DNA of 20,102 nucleotides. It comes from Candidatus Caenarcanales bacterium (GTDB lineage Bacteria > Cyanobacteriota > Vampirovibrionia > LMEP-6097). The notes below the pieces were generated by a model. The model saw nothing but the letters and a program-made list of their open reading frames with translations. It had not been told where the DNA came from and did no database searches. Position numbers and translations under genes: made by a program. The stretch covers positions 1 to 20,102 of the forward strand of contig JAKVAO010000051.1 of the NCBI GenBank assembly GCA_022447685.1, read 5' to 3'. Position 1 is the stretch's first letter; each line of letters starts with the position of its first letter. Below, piece by piece: positions 1 to 7,994 of the stretch.

Positions 1-145
1 AAAGATTAGGACAATCTGCAATTCTAGCTTGCCAAAACATATTTGCTGCTAATTTTCAATTTACCTGAGTAGTTACCATAATACTATATGATTGTTAAGG
101 AAAAGTTATTATGAAATTGTTCTATGGATAATAAGTAATTTATCA

Positions 146-1300
146 TTAGAGAATTTTAAGACTAGAAGATATAGTTTCCTTCACATCTTTATCTATGCCT
201 AGCAGCTCTTCTATAGAAGGGTTTTTTATTAACTTATGTTTTTCAATAATTTCATGAATATGCTTAGAGATATCTAACCACTCAATTTCTTTATTCAAAA
301 ATAGTTCTACAGCAGCTTCATTTGCAGCATTAAAAGCACAAGGATAGGAATTTGCAAGCTTACCAACTTCATAGCCGAGCTTCAATAATGGAAACTTCTC
401 TAAATCAGGTTTATAAAATTCAAGTCTGTGATCAAAAATATTAAAAGTATCTTCAGTAGCAAGTGGTCTGCGCTCTGGAAAGTCTAAAGCATACTGTATA
501 GGAATTTCCATGTTATTTGCGCCCATTTGGCAGATGATATTACCGTCTGTGAAAGAAACTGCACTGTGAATAATGGATTGTGGGTGAATCACTACTTGGA
601 TTTTTTCGTAGGAGATTTTAAAAAGAACATGAGCCTCGATCACCTCTAAAGCTTTATTCATAAGGGTTGAGGAATCGATTGTGATTTTCCTACCCATAGT
701 CCAGGTTGGGTGTTTGAGAGCGTCTTCAAGCTTTACATGCTTCAGCTCTTCTGCAGATTTAGTTCTGAAAGGACCTCCAGATGAAGTAAGTAGAATTTCT
801 TTTATAGCTTCACGGAGATCTTTATTTTCTGAGTTTGTTTGTAAACACTGATGGATAGCAACGTGCTCGCTATCTACAGGAATTAGTTCTGAATTATATT
901 TTTTGCAAAGCTCTTCCACCAAGTGCCCTGCTACAACTAGAGTTTCTTTATTTGCTATAGCAACGCGCTTTGCAGTTTTTAGTGCTTCTAGGTTAGCTTT
1001 TAGACCGGCGATGCCAACAATAGCACTGAAAAATATATCTATATTTTCTATTTGTGCAACTTCTTCTGTAGATTTTAGTAATTCTATTTCAGGGAATTTC
1101 GCTGATATTTCTTGCTGTGCTTCTTGATTCTCTATGAAAACATAGCTTGGTTTGAATTCTCTGATTTGTTCTATGAGTAAGTCTTTACTATTGCGCGCTG
1201 AAAGTGCAATTACTTTAAATTCTTCTTTACGTTCTCTAACTATGTTTAAGAGCTGAGTACCTATAGATCCTGTTGAACCAATTATGGAGAGGCTTTTCAT
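146..1300 (-). CDS. dxr: 1-deoxy-D-xylulose 5-phosphate reductoisomerase
   Basis: Cytosolic NADPH-dependent enzyme that rearranges and reduces 1-deoxy-D-xylulose 5-phosphate to 2-C-methyl-D-erythritol 4-phosphate, the committed step of the non-mevalonate isoprenoid pathway. The 384-aa length is normal for the family. Seen in the sequence: the nucleotide-binding GSTGSIG at residues 8-14, ANKET near 116-120, the metal-binding PVDSEH (D143, E145), the TSSGGPFR loop at 172-179, the GRKITIDSSTLMNKALE segment with E219 as third metal ligand, and HPQSIIHS at 239-246. No key residue is missing. The gene starts 6 bp after the stop of the upstream acetyltransferase gene, so the two are probably co-transcribed. 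The usual dxr neighbours (uppS, cdsA, rseP) are not present here, and frr lies several kilobases away. Confidence 0.97.
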   Translation of the reverse strand: MKSLSIIGSTGSIGTQLLNIVRERKEEFKVIALSARNSKDLLIEQIREFKPSYVFIENQEAQQEISAKFPEIELLKSTEEVAQIENIDIFFSAIVGIAGLKANLEALKTAKRVAIANKETLVVAGHLVEELCKKYNSELIPVDSEHVAIHQCLQTNSENKDLREAIKEILLTSSGGPFRTKSAEELKHVKLEDALKHPTWTMGRKITIDSSTLMNKALEVIEAHVLFKISYEKIQVVIHPQSIIHSAVSFTDGNIICQMGANNMEIPIQYALDFPERRPLATEDTFNIFDHRLEFYKPDLEKFPLLKLGYEVGKLANSYPCAFNAANEAAVELFLNKEIEWLDISKHIHEIIEKHKLIKNPSIEELLGIDKDVKETISSSLKIL

Positions 1301-1306
1301 TTTAAA

Positions 1307-1951
1307 TTACTGATTTTTATGTAAATCCTTTACTATGATAGCAACAGAGTGTTCACCTTGGTAATTTTCAAAGCCAGCATTTCCTTTAAGTTTGGCTTCG
1401 TTTAGTATTTCATAGTTATAGCTAATAGCTAAATGTCTAATAGCATCTGAAGATGCTTCGATAATGGCAGCGTCAAAGCCTTTAGATATTGCAAGTTTAT
1501 GACTTTCTTCAAATAACTTACGCATATAGCCTTTGCCCCTAGCTTCTCTTAAAGAAGCAGCAAAATATAAGTGATAAAACTTTGTCCCAGCTTTTTTAAG
1601 TTCTTGTTCTTTAGGATTTACGTGAAGTTTATCCAGGTAATTTAGTAATGGTGCAAACTTAGCGTCTAAAATTTCTTTATCTTCATAATCGAAATCACTC
1701 GCTAAATAATCATCAGCAAAGATAACTGCCATCATTTTCTCAGCTTCATAGAGTGCTAGGCTAAGTTCTTTTTTAACAGAATCTTTGATTAAGGGTTTTA
1801 GGAATTTAGCGTACTCTTCGGGTTTAATATCTAGATAGCTTGATATCACTTCATCTTGGAAAGCTGTTCCTATTAGTAAGGCAGCTTCTTCTATCTCATT
1901 ACTTTCAAGTGTTTTAACTTTGAAATCTAACTTATTCTGAACTTGGGGCAC
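1307..1951 (-). CDS. GNAT-family N-acetyltransferase
   Basis: Putative acetyl-CoA-dependent N-acetyltransferase of 214 aa; the substrate cannot be named. The acetyl-CoA binding motif A is visible around residues 128-146: a beta strand (LYFAAS) followed by REARGKGYMRKL, which fits the R/Q-x-x-G-x-G/A pyrophosphate loop. A further strand with DAAIIEAS (160-167) and the AISYNYE segment (175-181) fit motif B and the following region. The start is inferred as GTG at 1949-1951, because an in-frame stop lies just upstream and no earlier ATG exists; the next internal Met is at residue 73, too late for a GNAT fold. It lies directly upstream of dxr (6 bp gap) and 24 bp after the AAA ATPase gene, so the three may share a transcript. 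Confidence is good for the family and low for the function. Confidence 0.8.
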   Translation of the reverse strand: MPQVQNKLDFKVKTLESNEIEEAALLIGTAFQDEVISSYLDIKPEEYAKFLKPLIKDSVKKELSLALYEAEKMMAVIFADDYLASDFDYEDKEILDAKFAPLLNYLDKLHVNPKEQELKKAGTKFYHLYFAASLREARGKGYMRKLFEESHKLAISKGFDAAIIEASSDAIRHLAISYNYEILNEAKLKGNAGFENYQGEHSVAIIVKDLHKNQ

Positions 1952-1975
1952 AGGCTTATTTTAGCATTGTTGATT

Positions 1976-3211
1976 TTAAATATAATTTACCGGAATCTGA
2001 TAAATCTTCTCATCAAGCCTACAAATTTCACTTGCATTATTAATAACAATTCCAAATTTACAGTCTTGTTCTTCAATAAAGCTTTTCAAAGCTATGAGCT
2101 GAAATTTTTTTGTAAAGGCTCCAGATTTAATTTCTATAGGAACTAAACCAAATTCACCTTCTAAAATTAAGTCTATCTCTGCTTGATGGTGGGTTCTATA
2201 GAAGTAGAAATCAGATCTAATAAACTGATTTTGAATATTTTTGATAATTTGTTCTATCACAAAACTCTCCCAAATCTGCCCAAATGCAGGATGAGACAAT
2301 AAATCTTCCTTAGAGTTAACGTTCAACAAATAATTTACTATAGAGGTGTCGCGGATATAGCCCTTAGGTGTTTTTACTAATCTTTTTTTTGTATTTTTAC
2401 TGTAGCAATTGAGATTTCGCCATAGATAAGTCCCTTCTGCTATTTCAATATATTTTTTTATAGTGCTATTAGCTACATCTAAAGATTTTGCAAAATTACT
2501 AGCCTTGAATAGTTCACCTGAAGAGACAGATAGCATTTTTATGAAGCGCTTATAAGAATCTAATTGTAATTGAGGGAATAGTGAGCGTATATCTCTTTCT
2601 ATATATGTTTTGATATAGTTTTCAAGCCAAAGTCTATACTCAACTTCTTTCTTTCTTTTAAGAAATGGTTCAGGGTATAGCCCGGTGAAACATAGTTCTT
2701 CTATGTCTTGTCTCGAGTATAAGTTTTTAAGTGTTTTAAATTTTTCTGGTGAACTTAGATACTCATAGAATTTTGATTGTTTTTTTTCTAATGCTTCATT
2801 CCAAGTCAGTTGTGGAACTTCAAGTATCGCGATTCTTCCAGCTAGGCTTTCACTAATGTTTTTAATTAAATGTGGCGAACTAGAACCAGTTAAAATGAAT
2901 TGACCATTTTGATCTCGGCTTTCATCGATGCTTACTCTGAGTGCAGAGAAAAGTGAGGGGCATAATTGAGCTTCATCAAAAGCTATAAGTTCTTTCCCTC
3001 TGTCTTGTAAAATTAATTCTAATTGGCTCGAGTCTGAGATTTTTTCATAATCTGATGCACGCTCAAGATCATAGAATTTTACTTGATTTGGCAAGTTCTT
3101 TAATAAAGTTGATTTGCCTACCTGCCTGGCTCCAAGTAAGGCTACTGCAGGGAAACTTTTTAAAAGAAATTGGATGGATTTTTCTATATCTCTTTTTATT
3201 TCAGCGGACAT
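1976..3211 (-). CDS. AAA (AAA_14) ATPase with DUF4143 domain
   Basis: P-loop ATPase of the widespread two-domain AAA_14/DUF4143 family, 411 aa, a typical length. The cellular role of the family is poorly known; members are often scattered, single-copy accessory genes. Seen: Walker A GARQVGKST at residues 27-35 (K33), Walker B LIAFDEAQ at 75-82, and a sensor-like FILTGSSS at 105-112. The hallmark YIERDI lies at 203-208 at the start of the DUF4143 region. A C-terminal EIDLILE (345-351) followed by PIEIKSG (358-364) resembles the D...ExK core of PD-(D/E)XK nuclease folds and is common in this family. It is tandem with the GNAT gene downstream and divergent from the unrecognised plus-strand gene. 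No clear ribosome binding site precedes the ATG at 3209-3211. The family call is firm; the function is not known. Confidence 0.85.
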   Translation of the reverse strand: MSAEIKRDIEKSIQFLLKSFPAVALLGARQVGKSTLLKNLPNQVKFYDLERASDYEKISDSSQLELILQDRGKELIAFDEAQLCPSLFSALRVSIDESRDQNGQFILTGSSSPHLIKNISESLAGRIAILEVPQLTWNEALEKKQSKFYEYLSSPEKFKTLKNLYSRQDIEELCFTGLYPEPFLKRKKEVEYRLWLENYIKTYIERDIRSLFPQLQLDSYKRFIKMLSVSSGELFKASNFAKSLDVANSTIKKYIEIAEGTYLWRNLNCYSKNTKKRLVKTPKGYIRDTSIVNYLLNVNSKEDLLSHPAFGQIWESFVIEQIIKNIQNQFIRSDFYFYRTHHQAEIDLILEGEFGLVPIEIKSGAFTKKFQLIALKSFIEEQDCKFGIVINNASEICRLDEKIYQIPVNYI

Positions 3212-3244
3212 ATTTACAGTTTAGCACTAATATTTCACGGTGGA

Positions 3245-3273
3245 TTGCTATTCCGTAAATATAAAATGATAAT
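3245..3273 (+). promoter_or_regulatory. Candidate sigma-70-type promoter for the plus-strand hypothetical gene
   Basis: TTGCTA (3245-3250) and GATAAT (3268-3273) are separated by 17 bp, a good match to the -35/-10 consensus. Transcription would start near 3280. That would place the in-frame ATG codons at 3266 and 3272 upstream of the transcript and favours the ATG at 3329 as the start of the following gene. Found by eye only, in AT-rich DNA where chance matches are common. Confidence 0.4.
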
Positions 3274-3328
3274 GAAATTTGTAAAGACGACCCAGTTTTT
3301 GAAGGGGGGGTATGGTAAGATAAGATCC

Positions 3329-4219
3329 ATGAGTTTTGATGTCTTTAAATATGAAAAAGGAAGAGAGTTGAACTTCAAACGACCTTCTTATGGTACTAAA
3401 TCTGAGAATGAGTCACCCAATATAAATGAATCATCTGATCACGATAATAAGTCATCAAATATAAATGGGCAAAAGACTGGTCGAAAACAAGAGATCGTAC
3501 AAGAATATTCGAAATTTATTGTTCAGGATACGAGTAAAGTACCTCAGCTTTATAAAGATCTCCTTAGTGAAGTTGACCTAGATAAGTTAAATAAACTTTC
3601 AGAAATGGCAAAAATTGGTGAAGATGTAGGTAATAATTTCATAGATATTCGTAAGTTAAGAACAGAAATACTCATAGATCTTGGATTTCACCCTACTACT
3701 TCTTCAAATAGCTTTAATTTTATGAATGAGAATTTGAAAAATTACCATAAACCTGAAAATGTCGCTTTAATTGAAGGTGGGAACAATTTTATGAACCCTA
3801 AAGCTGAAGAATACGTTATCACAAAAGGAGCTAAAACTCCAAAATTTGAGTATTTAATGACTCAAGGAGAAATAGCTAACTTCGATGGAGGTCAAGTAGA
3901 TTTTTTCATAACTGGACGCGATAATGATGATTTAATGCTTCAGCTCCAAAAATTCAATACTGCTTTGCGTTTAATGGATTATGTAGAAAAAAAGAATCCT
4001 GATATTAATGAGATGCAAAAAAACTATAATATGGATAATTTTTTAATAGATAGTAGTAAACATATTGAAAGAAACAGGGGCGATAAATTCTCTCTAGTAT
4101 CCAGATATTATAATCCTAATGGATATAATATTGTTTTCAGACCTGATAGTCTATATACGAATGGGGTACCTCTTAGTCAGTATTTAAAGAAGCAAGCTGC
4201 TAGAAGCAAGCTGCTATAA
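3329..4219 (+). CDS. Hypothetical protein, unrecognised
   Basis: I do not recognise this protein. From the ATG at 3329 it has 296 aa (MSFDVFKYEKGRE...). The frame stays open back to an ATG at 3170, but that start would overlap the divergent ATPase gene, and the promoter candidate at 3245-3273 argues for 3329. There is no signal peptide or membrane segment. Residues about 20-50 are rich in Ser, Asn, Asp and Lys, with a repeated S-x-N-I-N pattern, and look disordered. The remainder is a soluble mixed alpha/beta sequence with FDGGQVDFFITGRDNDDL and DSLYTNGVPLSQYLKKQ as the most distinctive stretches. A run of seven G lies 18 bp before the start. The 3' end carries an exact 14-bp tandem duplication that changes the last residues, and the gene overlaps the convergent ETF-QO-like gene by 6 bp. 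A secreted effector or phage-derived protein is possible but unsupported. Confidence 0.6.
   Translation: MSFDVFKYEKGRELNFKRPSYGTKSENESPNINESSDHDNKSSNINGQKTGRKQEIVQEYSKFIVQDTSKVPQLYKDLLSEVDLDKLNKLSEMAKIGEDVGNNFIDIRKLRTEILIDLGFHPTTSSNSFNFMNENLKNYHKPENVALIEGGNNFMNPKAEEYVITKGAKTPKFEYLMTQGEIANFDGGQVDFFITGRDNDDLMLQLQKFNTALRLMDYVEKKNPDINEMQKNYNMDNFLIDSSKHIERNRGDKFSLVSRYYNPNGYNIVFRPDSLYTNGVPLSQYLKKQAARSKLL
4189..4216. repeat. Exact 14-bp tandem duplication
   Basis: The unit gaagcaagctgcta occurs at 4189-4202 and again at 4203-4216 with no gap. It lies where two convergent genes overlap at their 3' ends. Fourteen is not a multiple of three, so the duplication shifts the plus-strand frame: with one copy the hypothetical protein would end ...KKQAAINQ, with two copies it ends ...KKQAARSKLL. 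The minus-strand ETF-QO-like protein is not altered, because its TAG stop is the last codon within the repeat. Confidence 0.9.
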
Positions 4220-5977
4220 ACCAATAAAATCAGGACCAGAACCTGCATAAGAAGGGTTAACTCTTAAATTCTGCTCAGGACAAACAAGCTCACAAGTTCT
4301 ACACTGAACACAGTTCTCGAGCGACATACCGTGTACTTTTACATTATTATCACTAATATCTAATCTATGCACTTCTGCCGTACAGTCAGACACACAAGGA
4401 ACATCTAAGTTCTTAGATTCATATCTCTGGATACAACTCAAACAAGTTTCAGCACTAAATTCATCAATATGGTCTGGATGCTCATCATAGTGAGTGTTTG
4501 CATAGAAGACAGCATCCTCCCTGTTGTAAACAGTGTTTTTCGCGAAGTCTTTGTCTGAAGCACATCTTGCAATCAAATCCTTATCAAAGTCAGGATCTAT
4601 ATGGAGGTAACCAGCTTTGTAAGTGATCTCCTCTTTAATTTCTTTAGCGTTATTTAGTAATTGTGCAGCTCTAAGTGCAGCTTTAGCTCTTTTTACTGGA
4701 TTCTCTAAGCCTAATTTAACAGAACCAATATATGGAGCACCGGTTTTATCAACTGAATCTAGAACTGTTGGTAAGTAGTCTCTAAGTAATTCAGGATTTT
4801 CACCGAAGGCTTTTCTAAAGTATCTGTTTTCTTTGAATTTATCCATATAAGGAGATTCAATTAATTTAGTTTCGTATTTAGATAATTTAGCTTCGCTAAA
4901 ATCATTTGCAGATATAGCTTCAAGAGCAACATGAGCTGCAATATAACCTGATTCTATAGCTTTATCCACTCCAGCTAAAGATTTCACATCTAAAAGACCT
5001 AAAGCATCTCCCAAGAATAATGCTCCATCAACTTGGAATTTCTTCGGTAAACTCGCATATCCCCCCTCTGGTAAGACAGCAGCACCGTAGTGCATTAATT
5101 CAGCACCTTCTAAGACATCTTGTAGCCATGGATGTTTTTTATACTCTTGTAATTGTTTTTGTGGATGAATATTTGGATTTTCACTATCTAGTGAAATAAC
5201 TAAACCTATAGTTAGACGTTTGTTTTGCAAACCATAGATGAAACCTCCACCTAGAGTACCATCTAGAGTAGGATAACCTAAAGTATGCCAAACTTTTCCT
5301 TTAAGATCTTTTTTGTGAGGAGCAAGTTTCCATGTTTCTTTAACACCTACAGACCAGATTTGAGGATTACTCTCCAAGTTAAACTTCTTGATAATATCTT
5401 TTGATAAGAAACCCTTGTCACCAAAGCAAGTAAGCTTAGCGAAGAGAATATCGTCATTATCATTTCCAGTTCTATCAACTCTAACTCCAACTACTTTGTC
5501 GTTTTCATAGATAACTTCAGTTGCAGGAAAACCAGTAAAGAAGTCTAATTTTAGGTTAGGTACATCTTTCGCTTTTTCCATCAACTGTCTTGCCATCCAA
5601 GCAACAACTTGAGATAGGGTAAGTATGTAATAACCTTCTTTACAGAAATCTGGAGCTGCTGCTCTGGTGATTAGAGAAGGAACATCCCACTTCTTTTCAG
5701 TTCCCATGATTGAAAAGTAACTTTTGTCACAGATGGCTTCAATTGGCATATTGTCTGCAACGTGGTTTGGGTAAACTTTATTAAAAATTGAAGGGTTAAC
5801 TACTGCACCTGAAACTATGTGTGAACCGAATTCTTTAGCCTTTTCAAGTATCGCAACCGAAAATTTCAGATCAGGATTTGCTTTAGCTTTTTCAAGTAAC
5901 GTAAAGGCCAAACTTAAATTTGAAGGACTACCACCAACTAGAGCAATATCGTATTCAATTTTATTTGTGTTATGCAT
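4214..5977 (-). CDS. ETF-quinone oxidoreductase-like flavoprotein with 8-Cys ferredoxin tail (EtfC-EtfX / FixC-FixX fusion type)
   Basis: Flavoprotein expected to take electrons from the EtfAB pair encoded directly upstream and pass them to membrane quinone. At 587 aa it is somewhat longer than usual ETF-QO (about 540-560). The N-terminus starts as a FAD-binding Rossmann fold (YDIALVGGSPSN, residues 9-20), but two of the three motif glycines are replaced (S17, N20). SHIVSGAVVNP (52-62) and the second FAD region LFLGDALGLLDV are kept. The tail has eight cysteines: 512, 515, 528, 532 and then 556, 559, 562, 566. The last four, CxxCxxCxxxCP, form a complete [4Fe-4S] motif. Ordinary ETF-QO has four cysteines in this tail. 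The ATG is preceded by AAGGA at good spacing and overlaps etfA by 8 bp. The family is firm; the two-cluster reading is inference. Confidence 0.88.
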   Translation of the reverse strand: MHNTNKIEYDIALVGGSPSNLSLAFTLLEKAKANPDLKFSVAILEKAKEFGSHIVSGAVVNPSIFNKVYPNHVADNMPIEAICDKSYFSIMGTEKKWDVPSLITRAAAPDFCKEGYYILTLSQVVAWMARQLMEKAKDVPNLKLDFFTGFPATEVIYENDKVVGVRVDRTGNDNDDILFAKLTCFGDKGFLSKDIIKKFNLESNPQIWSVGVKETWKLAPHKKDLKGKVWHTLGYPTLDGTLGGGFIYGLQNKRLTIGLVISLDSENPNIHPQKQLQEYKKHPWLQDVLEGAELMHYGAAVLPEGGYASLPKKFQVDGALFLGDALGLLDVKSLAGVDKAIESGYIAAHVALEAISANDFSEAKLSKYETKLIESPYMDKFKENRYFRKAFGENPELLRDYLPTVLDSVDKTGAPYIGSVKLGLENPVKRAKAALRAAQLLNNAKEIKEEITYKAGYLHIDPDFDKDLIARCASDKDFAKNTVYNREDAVFYANTHYDEHPDHIDEFSAETCLSCIQRYESKNLDVPCVSDCTAEVHRLDISDNNVKVHGMSLENCVQCRTCELVCPEQNLRVNPSYAGSGPDFIGL

Positions 5978-7046
5978 TTTTTAATTCCTTGTTTTCAACG
6001 TTTCTGTTTGATTTAAGTTGATTGATCATCTCTGGGATTACTTGGTAAAGATCACCAACAATTCCATGATCAGCGAATGAGAAAATCGGTGCATCCGGAT
6101 CTTTGTTGATGGCAATAATGTGATCTGATTTCTGCATTCCAACTCTATGCTGAAGTGCACCAGAAATACCACAAGCTATATAGATTTTAGGTCTAACAGT
6201 TTTACCAGTCTGCCCAACTTGGTGAGGATAGTCTATCCAAGATAGATCCACGATTTTTCTTGAAGCTCCAATTACTGAATTTTCAAAGCAATCTGCAAGC
6301 TGTTTCAGAAGATCTATTCCCTCTCCAGAGCCTAAACCATAACCACCAGCAACAATTACATCTGCTGCTGTAATATCGACTTTGGTTTCTAGTTCACGAA
6401 TAGTTTCTTTAATTTCTACACGGTAGTCACAGCCTTGGAAACTACATGCAACATTAACAACCTCAATTCCTTCAGGTGCAGATTCCATCATTTCAGGTTT
6501 AGGAAATACTCCTGGACGAATTGTTGCCATCTGAGGATCTTTCCATGGACCTAGAATTCTTGCTTTAAGAGACTCACCGAAACTTGGTCTAGATGCGTAT
6601 AAACACTCTGGAAAATAACCGAGTTTAGTTTCATCCGTTCCAGACGTGTGTTCATAAGGACCAATATCAAGTTCGATAGTATCTGCTGTTAAACCAGTTT
6701 CAAAGAATGCAGCAACTCTAGGAGCTAAATCTCTTCCAGTGGTGGTTGAACCCATCAAAAGTGTGTGAGGTGGAGTTGTCCATTTACTTAATTCATCAAC
6801 AATTACTCTTCTGTAGTGAAGTGTTTTGTATTCAGCGAGTTCAGAGTTATCTGCTAAGTAAACTTTCTGGGCACCAGCCTTAATGACTTCCTGAACAGCA
6901 TCTTGCATATTATGACCAATTACGAAGCAGGATAGATTCACTCCTAATTTTTGGGCTAATTTTTTTCCTTCACCTAGTAATTCTAAGGTTACAGGTGCTA
7001 CTTTTGAGCCGACTTGCTCGGCGACAACCATTACTTCTCCAGCCAT
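5970..7046 (-). CDS. etfA: Electron transfer flavoprotein subunit alpha
   Basis: FAD-binding subunit of the cytosolic electron transfer flavoprotein (EtfA/FixB), 358 aa. The C-terminal FAD domain is well preserved: VGQTGKTVRPKIYIACG at residues 277-293, GISGALQHRVGM at 293-304, then NKDPDAPIF at 314-322 and HGIVGDLYQV at 327-336. The N-terminal half is the usual nucleotide-fold domain (MGSTTTGRDLAPRVAA, 98-113). The ATG shares one base with the etfB stop (TAATG), a sign of translational coupling, and the 3' end overlaps the quinone-oxidoreductase gene by 8 bp. An AGGAG lies about 12 bp before the start. There is no N-terminal ferredoxin extension such as some clostridial EtfA have. The pair with EtfB is of the Fix/bifurcating type, judged mainly from EtfB. 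Confidence 0.94.
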   Translation of the reverse strand: MAGEVMVVAEQVGSKVAPVTLELLGEGKKLAQKLGVNLSCFVIGHNMQDAVQEVIKAGAQKVYLADNSELAEYKTLHYRRVIVDELSKWTTPPHTLLMGSTTTGRDLAPRVAAFFETGLTADTIELDIGPYEHTSGTDETKLGYFPECLYASRPSFGESLKARILGPWKDPQMATIRPGVFPKPEMMESAPEGIEVVNVACSFQGCDYRVEIKETIRELETKVDITAADVIVAGGYGLGSGEGIDLLKQLADCFENSVIGASRKIVDLSWIDYPHQVGQTGKTVRPKIYIACGISGALQHRVGMQKSDHIIAINKDPDAPIFSFADHGIVGDLYQVIPEMINQLKSNRNVENKELKNA

Positions 7047-7909
7047 TATATCTTCACAAACTCCTCTAAGACAGGTAAATCTTGAACAACTTCAGTAACT
7101 AATTCTGTCACTGATTTTCCTTGGTGCATTGTGCAGTTACCACCAACAACACCAATCTTCCAAGTTTTAGAAACTATAGTAGGAGAGCCTGCTAAGCCAC
7201 ATCTGAGTTCTTCAGCATGACAGGCATCCAAGTCAATTATTTCAACATATTTAGCCTGCTTTTCTTTTGAGGATCTTTTGATATCCTGAACAAATTGAGC
7301 ACCACGAAGAGTTTTATATTTAAGTTTCTGGTAGCTATTTGCAATAGTTATTAGAGTTGGTAATTGAGCTTTTACTAGCTGTGTTCCACCTTCGATAATT
7401 TTTTTAGCGTGAACTTCATCATCAGAAATCGAGAAATCTTCACAATATGTGATTTGAGTAAAGTCCAATCTTTCTGAAATTTCAGGCCCAACTTGAGCAG
7501 TATCACCATCAGTTGTTTGTAAACCACAGAAAATAAGATCTCCAGGGCGACCATTCTGCTTAAAAGCATATTCTAATGTTTGGCAAAGAGCGTAGGAGGT
7601 AGCTAAAGTATCTGATGCAGCAAGGCGTCTATCTGAAAGCATTAAAGTTTTATCAACTCCATGCTCTAATGCTTGATAAAGAATATCTATTGCAGGTGGA
7701 GGACCCATGGTTACAGCGGTAACTTTGGAGTTAGAACCACCCATTTTCTTTGCATTAAGTGCAGCTTGCAAGGCATAAGCATCAAATGGATTCAACATTT
7801 TTCCAGCTTTAGCCCTATCTATAGTTCCATCAGGGTTAACACCAGCTTTAGATCTCGTATCAGGAACCTGCTTGATAAGAACATATATGTCTAAGTCTTT
7901 ATTATTCAT
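7046..7909 (-). CDS. etfB: Electron transfer flavoprotein subunit beta, bifurcating/Fix-type
   Basis: EtfB/FixA subunit of 287 aa, which holds the AMP or second FAD of the ETF dimer. The protein begins DIYVLIKQVPDT and contains LNPFDAYALQAAL (39-51). The signature SDRRLAASDTLATSYAL at 92-108 and GLQTTDGDTAQVGPEISERL at 129-148 match the Fix/clostridial group, where EtfB can hold a bifurcating FAD, rather than the aerobic mitochondrial-type EtfB. From knowledge of that group, the complex would oxidise NADH and split electrons between quinone and a low-potential acceptor; this is inferred, not shown. It is the first gene of a three-gene unit (etfB, etfA, ETF-QO-like). It lies 85 bp after frr in the same orientation, so a shared transcript is possible. 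Confidence 0.93.
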   Translation of the reverse strand: MNNKDLDIYVLIKQVPDTRSKAGVNPDGTIDRAKAGKMLNPFDAYALQAALNAKKMGGSNSKVTAVTMGPPPAIDILYQALEHGVDKTLMLSDRRLAASDTLATSYALCQTLEYAFKQNGRPGDLIFCGLQTTDGDTAQVGPEISERLDFTQITYCEDFSISDDEVHAKKIIEGGTQLVKAQLPTLITIANSYQKLKYKTLRGAQFVQDIKRSSKEKQAKYVEIIDLDACHAEELRCGLAGSPTIVSKTWKIGVVGGNCTMHQGKSVTELVTEVVQDLPVLEEFVKI

Positions 7910-7923
7910 GATTTATTTATATA

Positions 7924-7951
7924 TTGGCTTACTTTCAAGGTTTTGAGCCAA
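7924..7951 (-). other. Short inverted repeat between frr and etfB
   Basis: TTGGCT (7924-7929) and AGCCAA (7946-7951) can pair, extendable by one T-G pair, around a 14-16 nt loop. On the minus strand the hairpin would lie after the frr stop and just before the etfB start. No run of T follows in the direction of transcription, so it is a weak terminator candidate at best; a role in mRNA processing or attenuation is equally unproven. Confidence 0.25.
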
Positions 7952-7994
7952 ACTTTTGAAATTATCTGAAATCAACTTTGAGTGATCCCTATGA

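Noticed and set aside
3..68. Short plus-strand open stretch at the left edge (reads RLGQSAILACQNIFAANFQFT then stop)
   Set aside because: It could be the tail of a gene entering from the left, but 21 codons without a known motif are not enough to call.
903..1127. Open frame on the plus strand inside dxr
   Set aside because: It lies wholly antisense to a well-supported gene and its translation has no recognisable features.
3170..3328. Upstream extension of the plus-strand hypothetical gene to the ATG at 3170
   Set aside because: It would overlap the 5' end of the divergent ATPase gene, and a promoter candidate at 3245-3273 lies downstream of that ATG.
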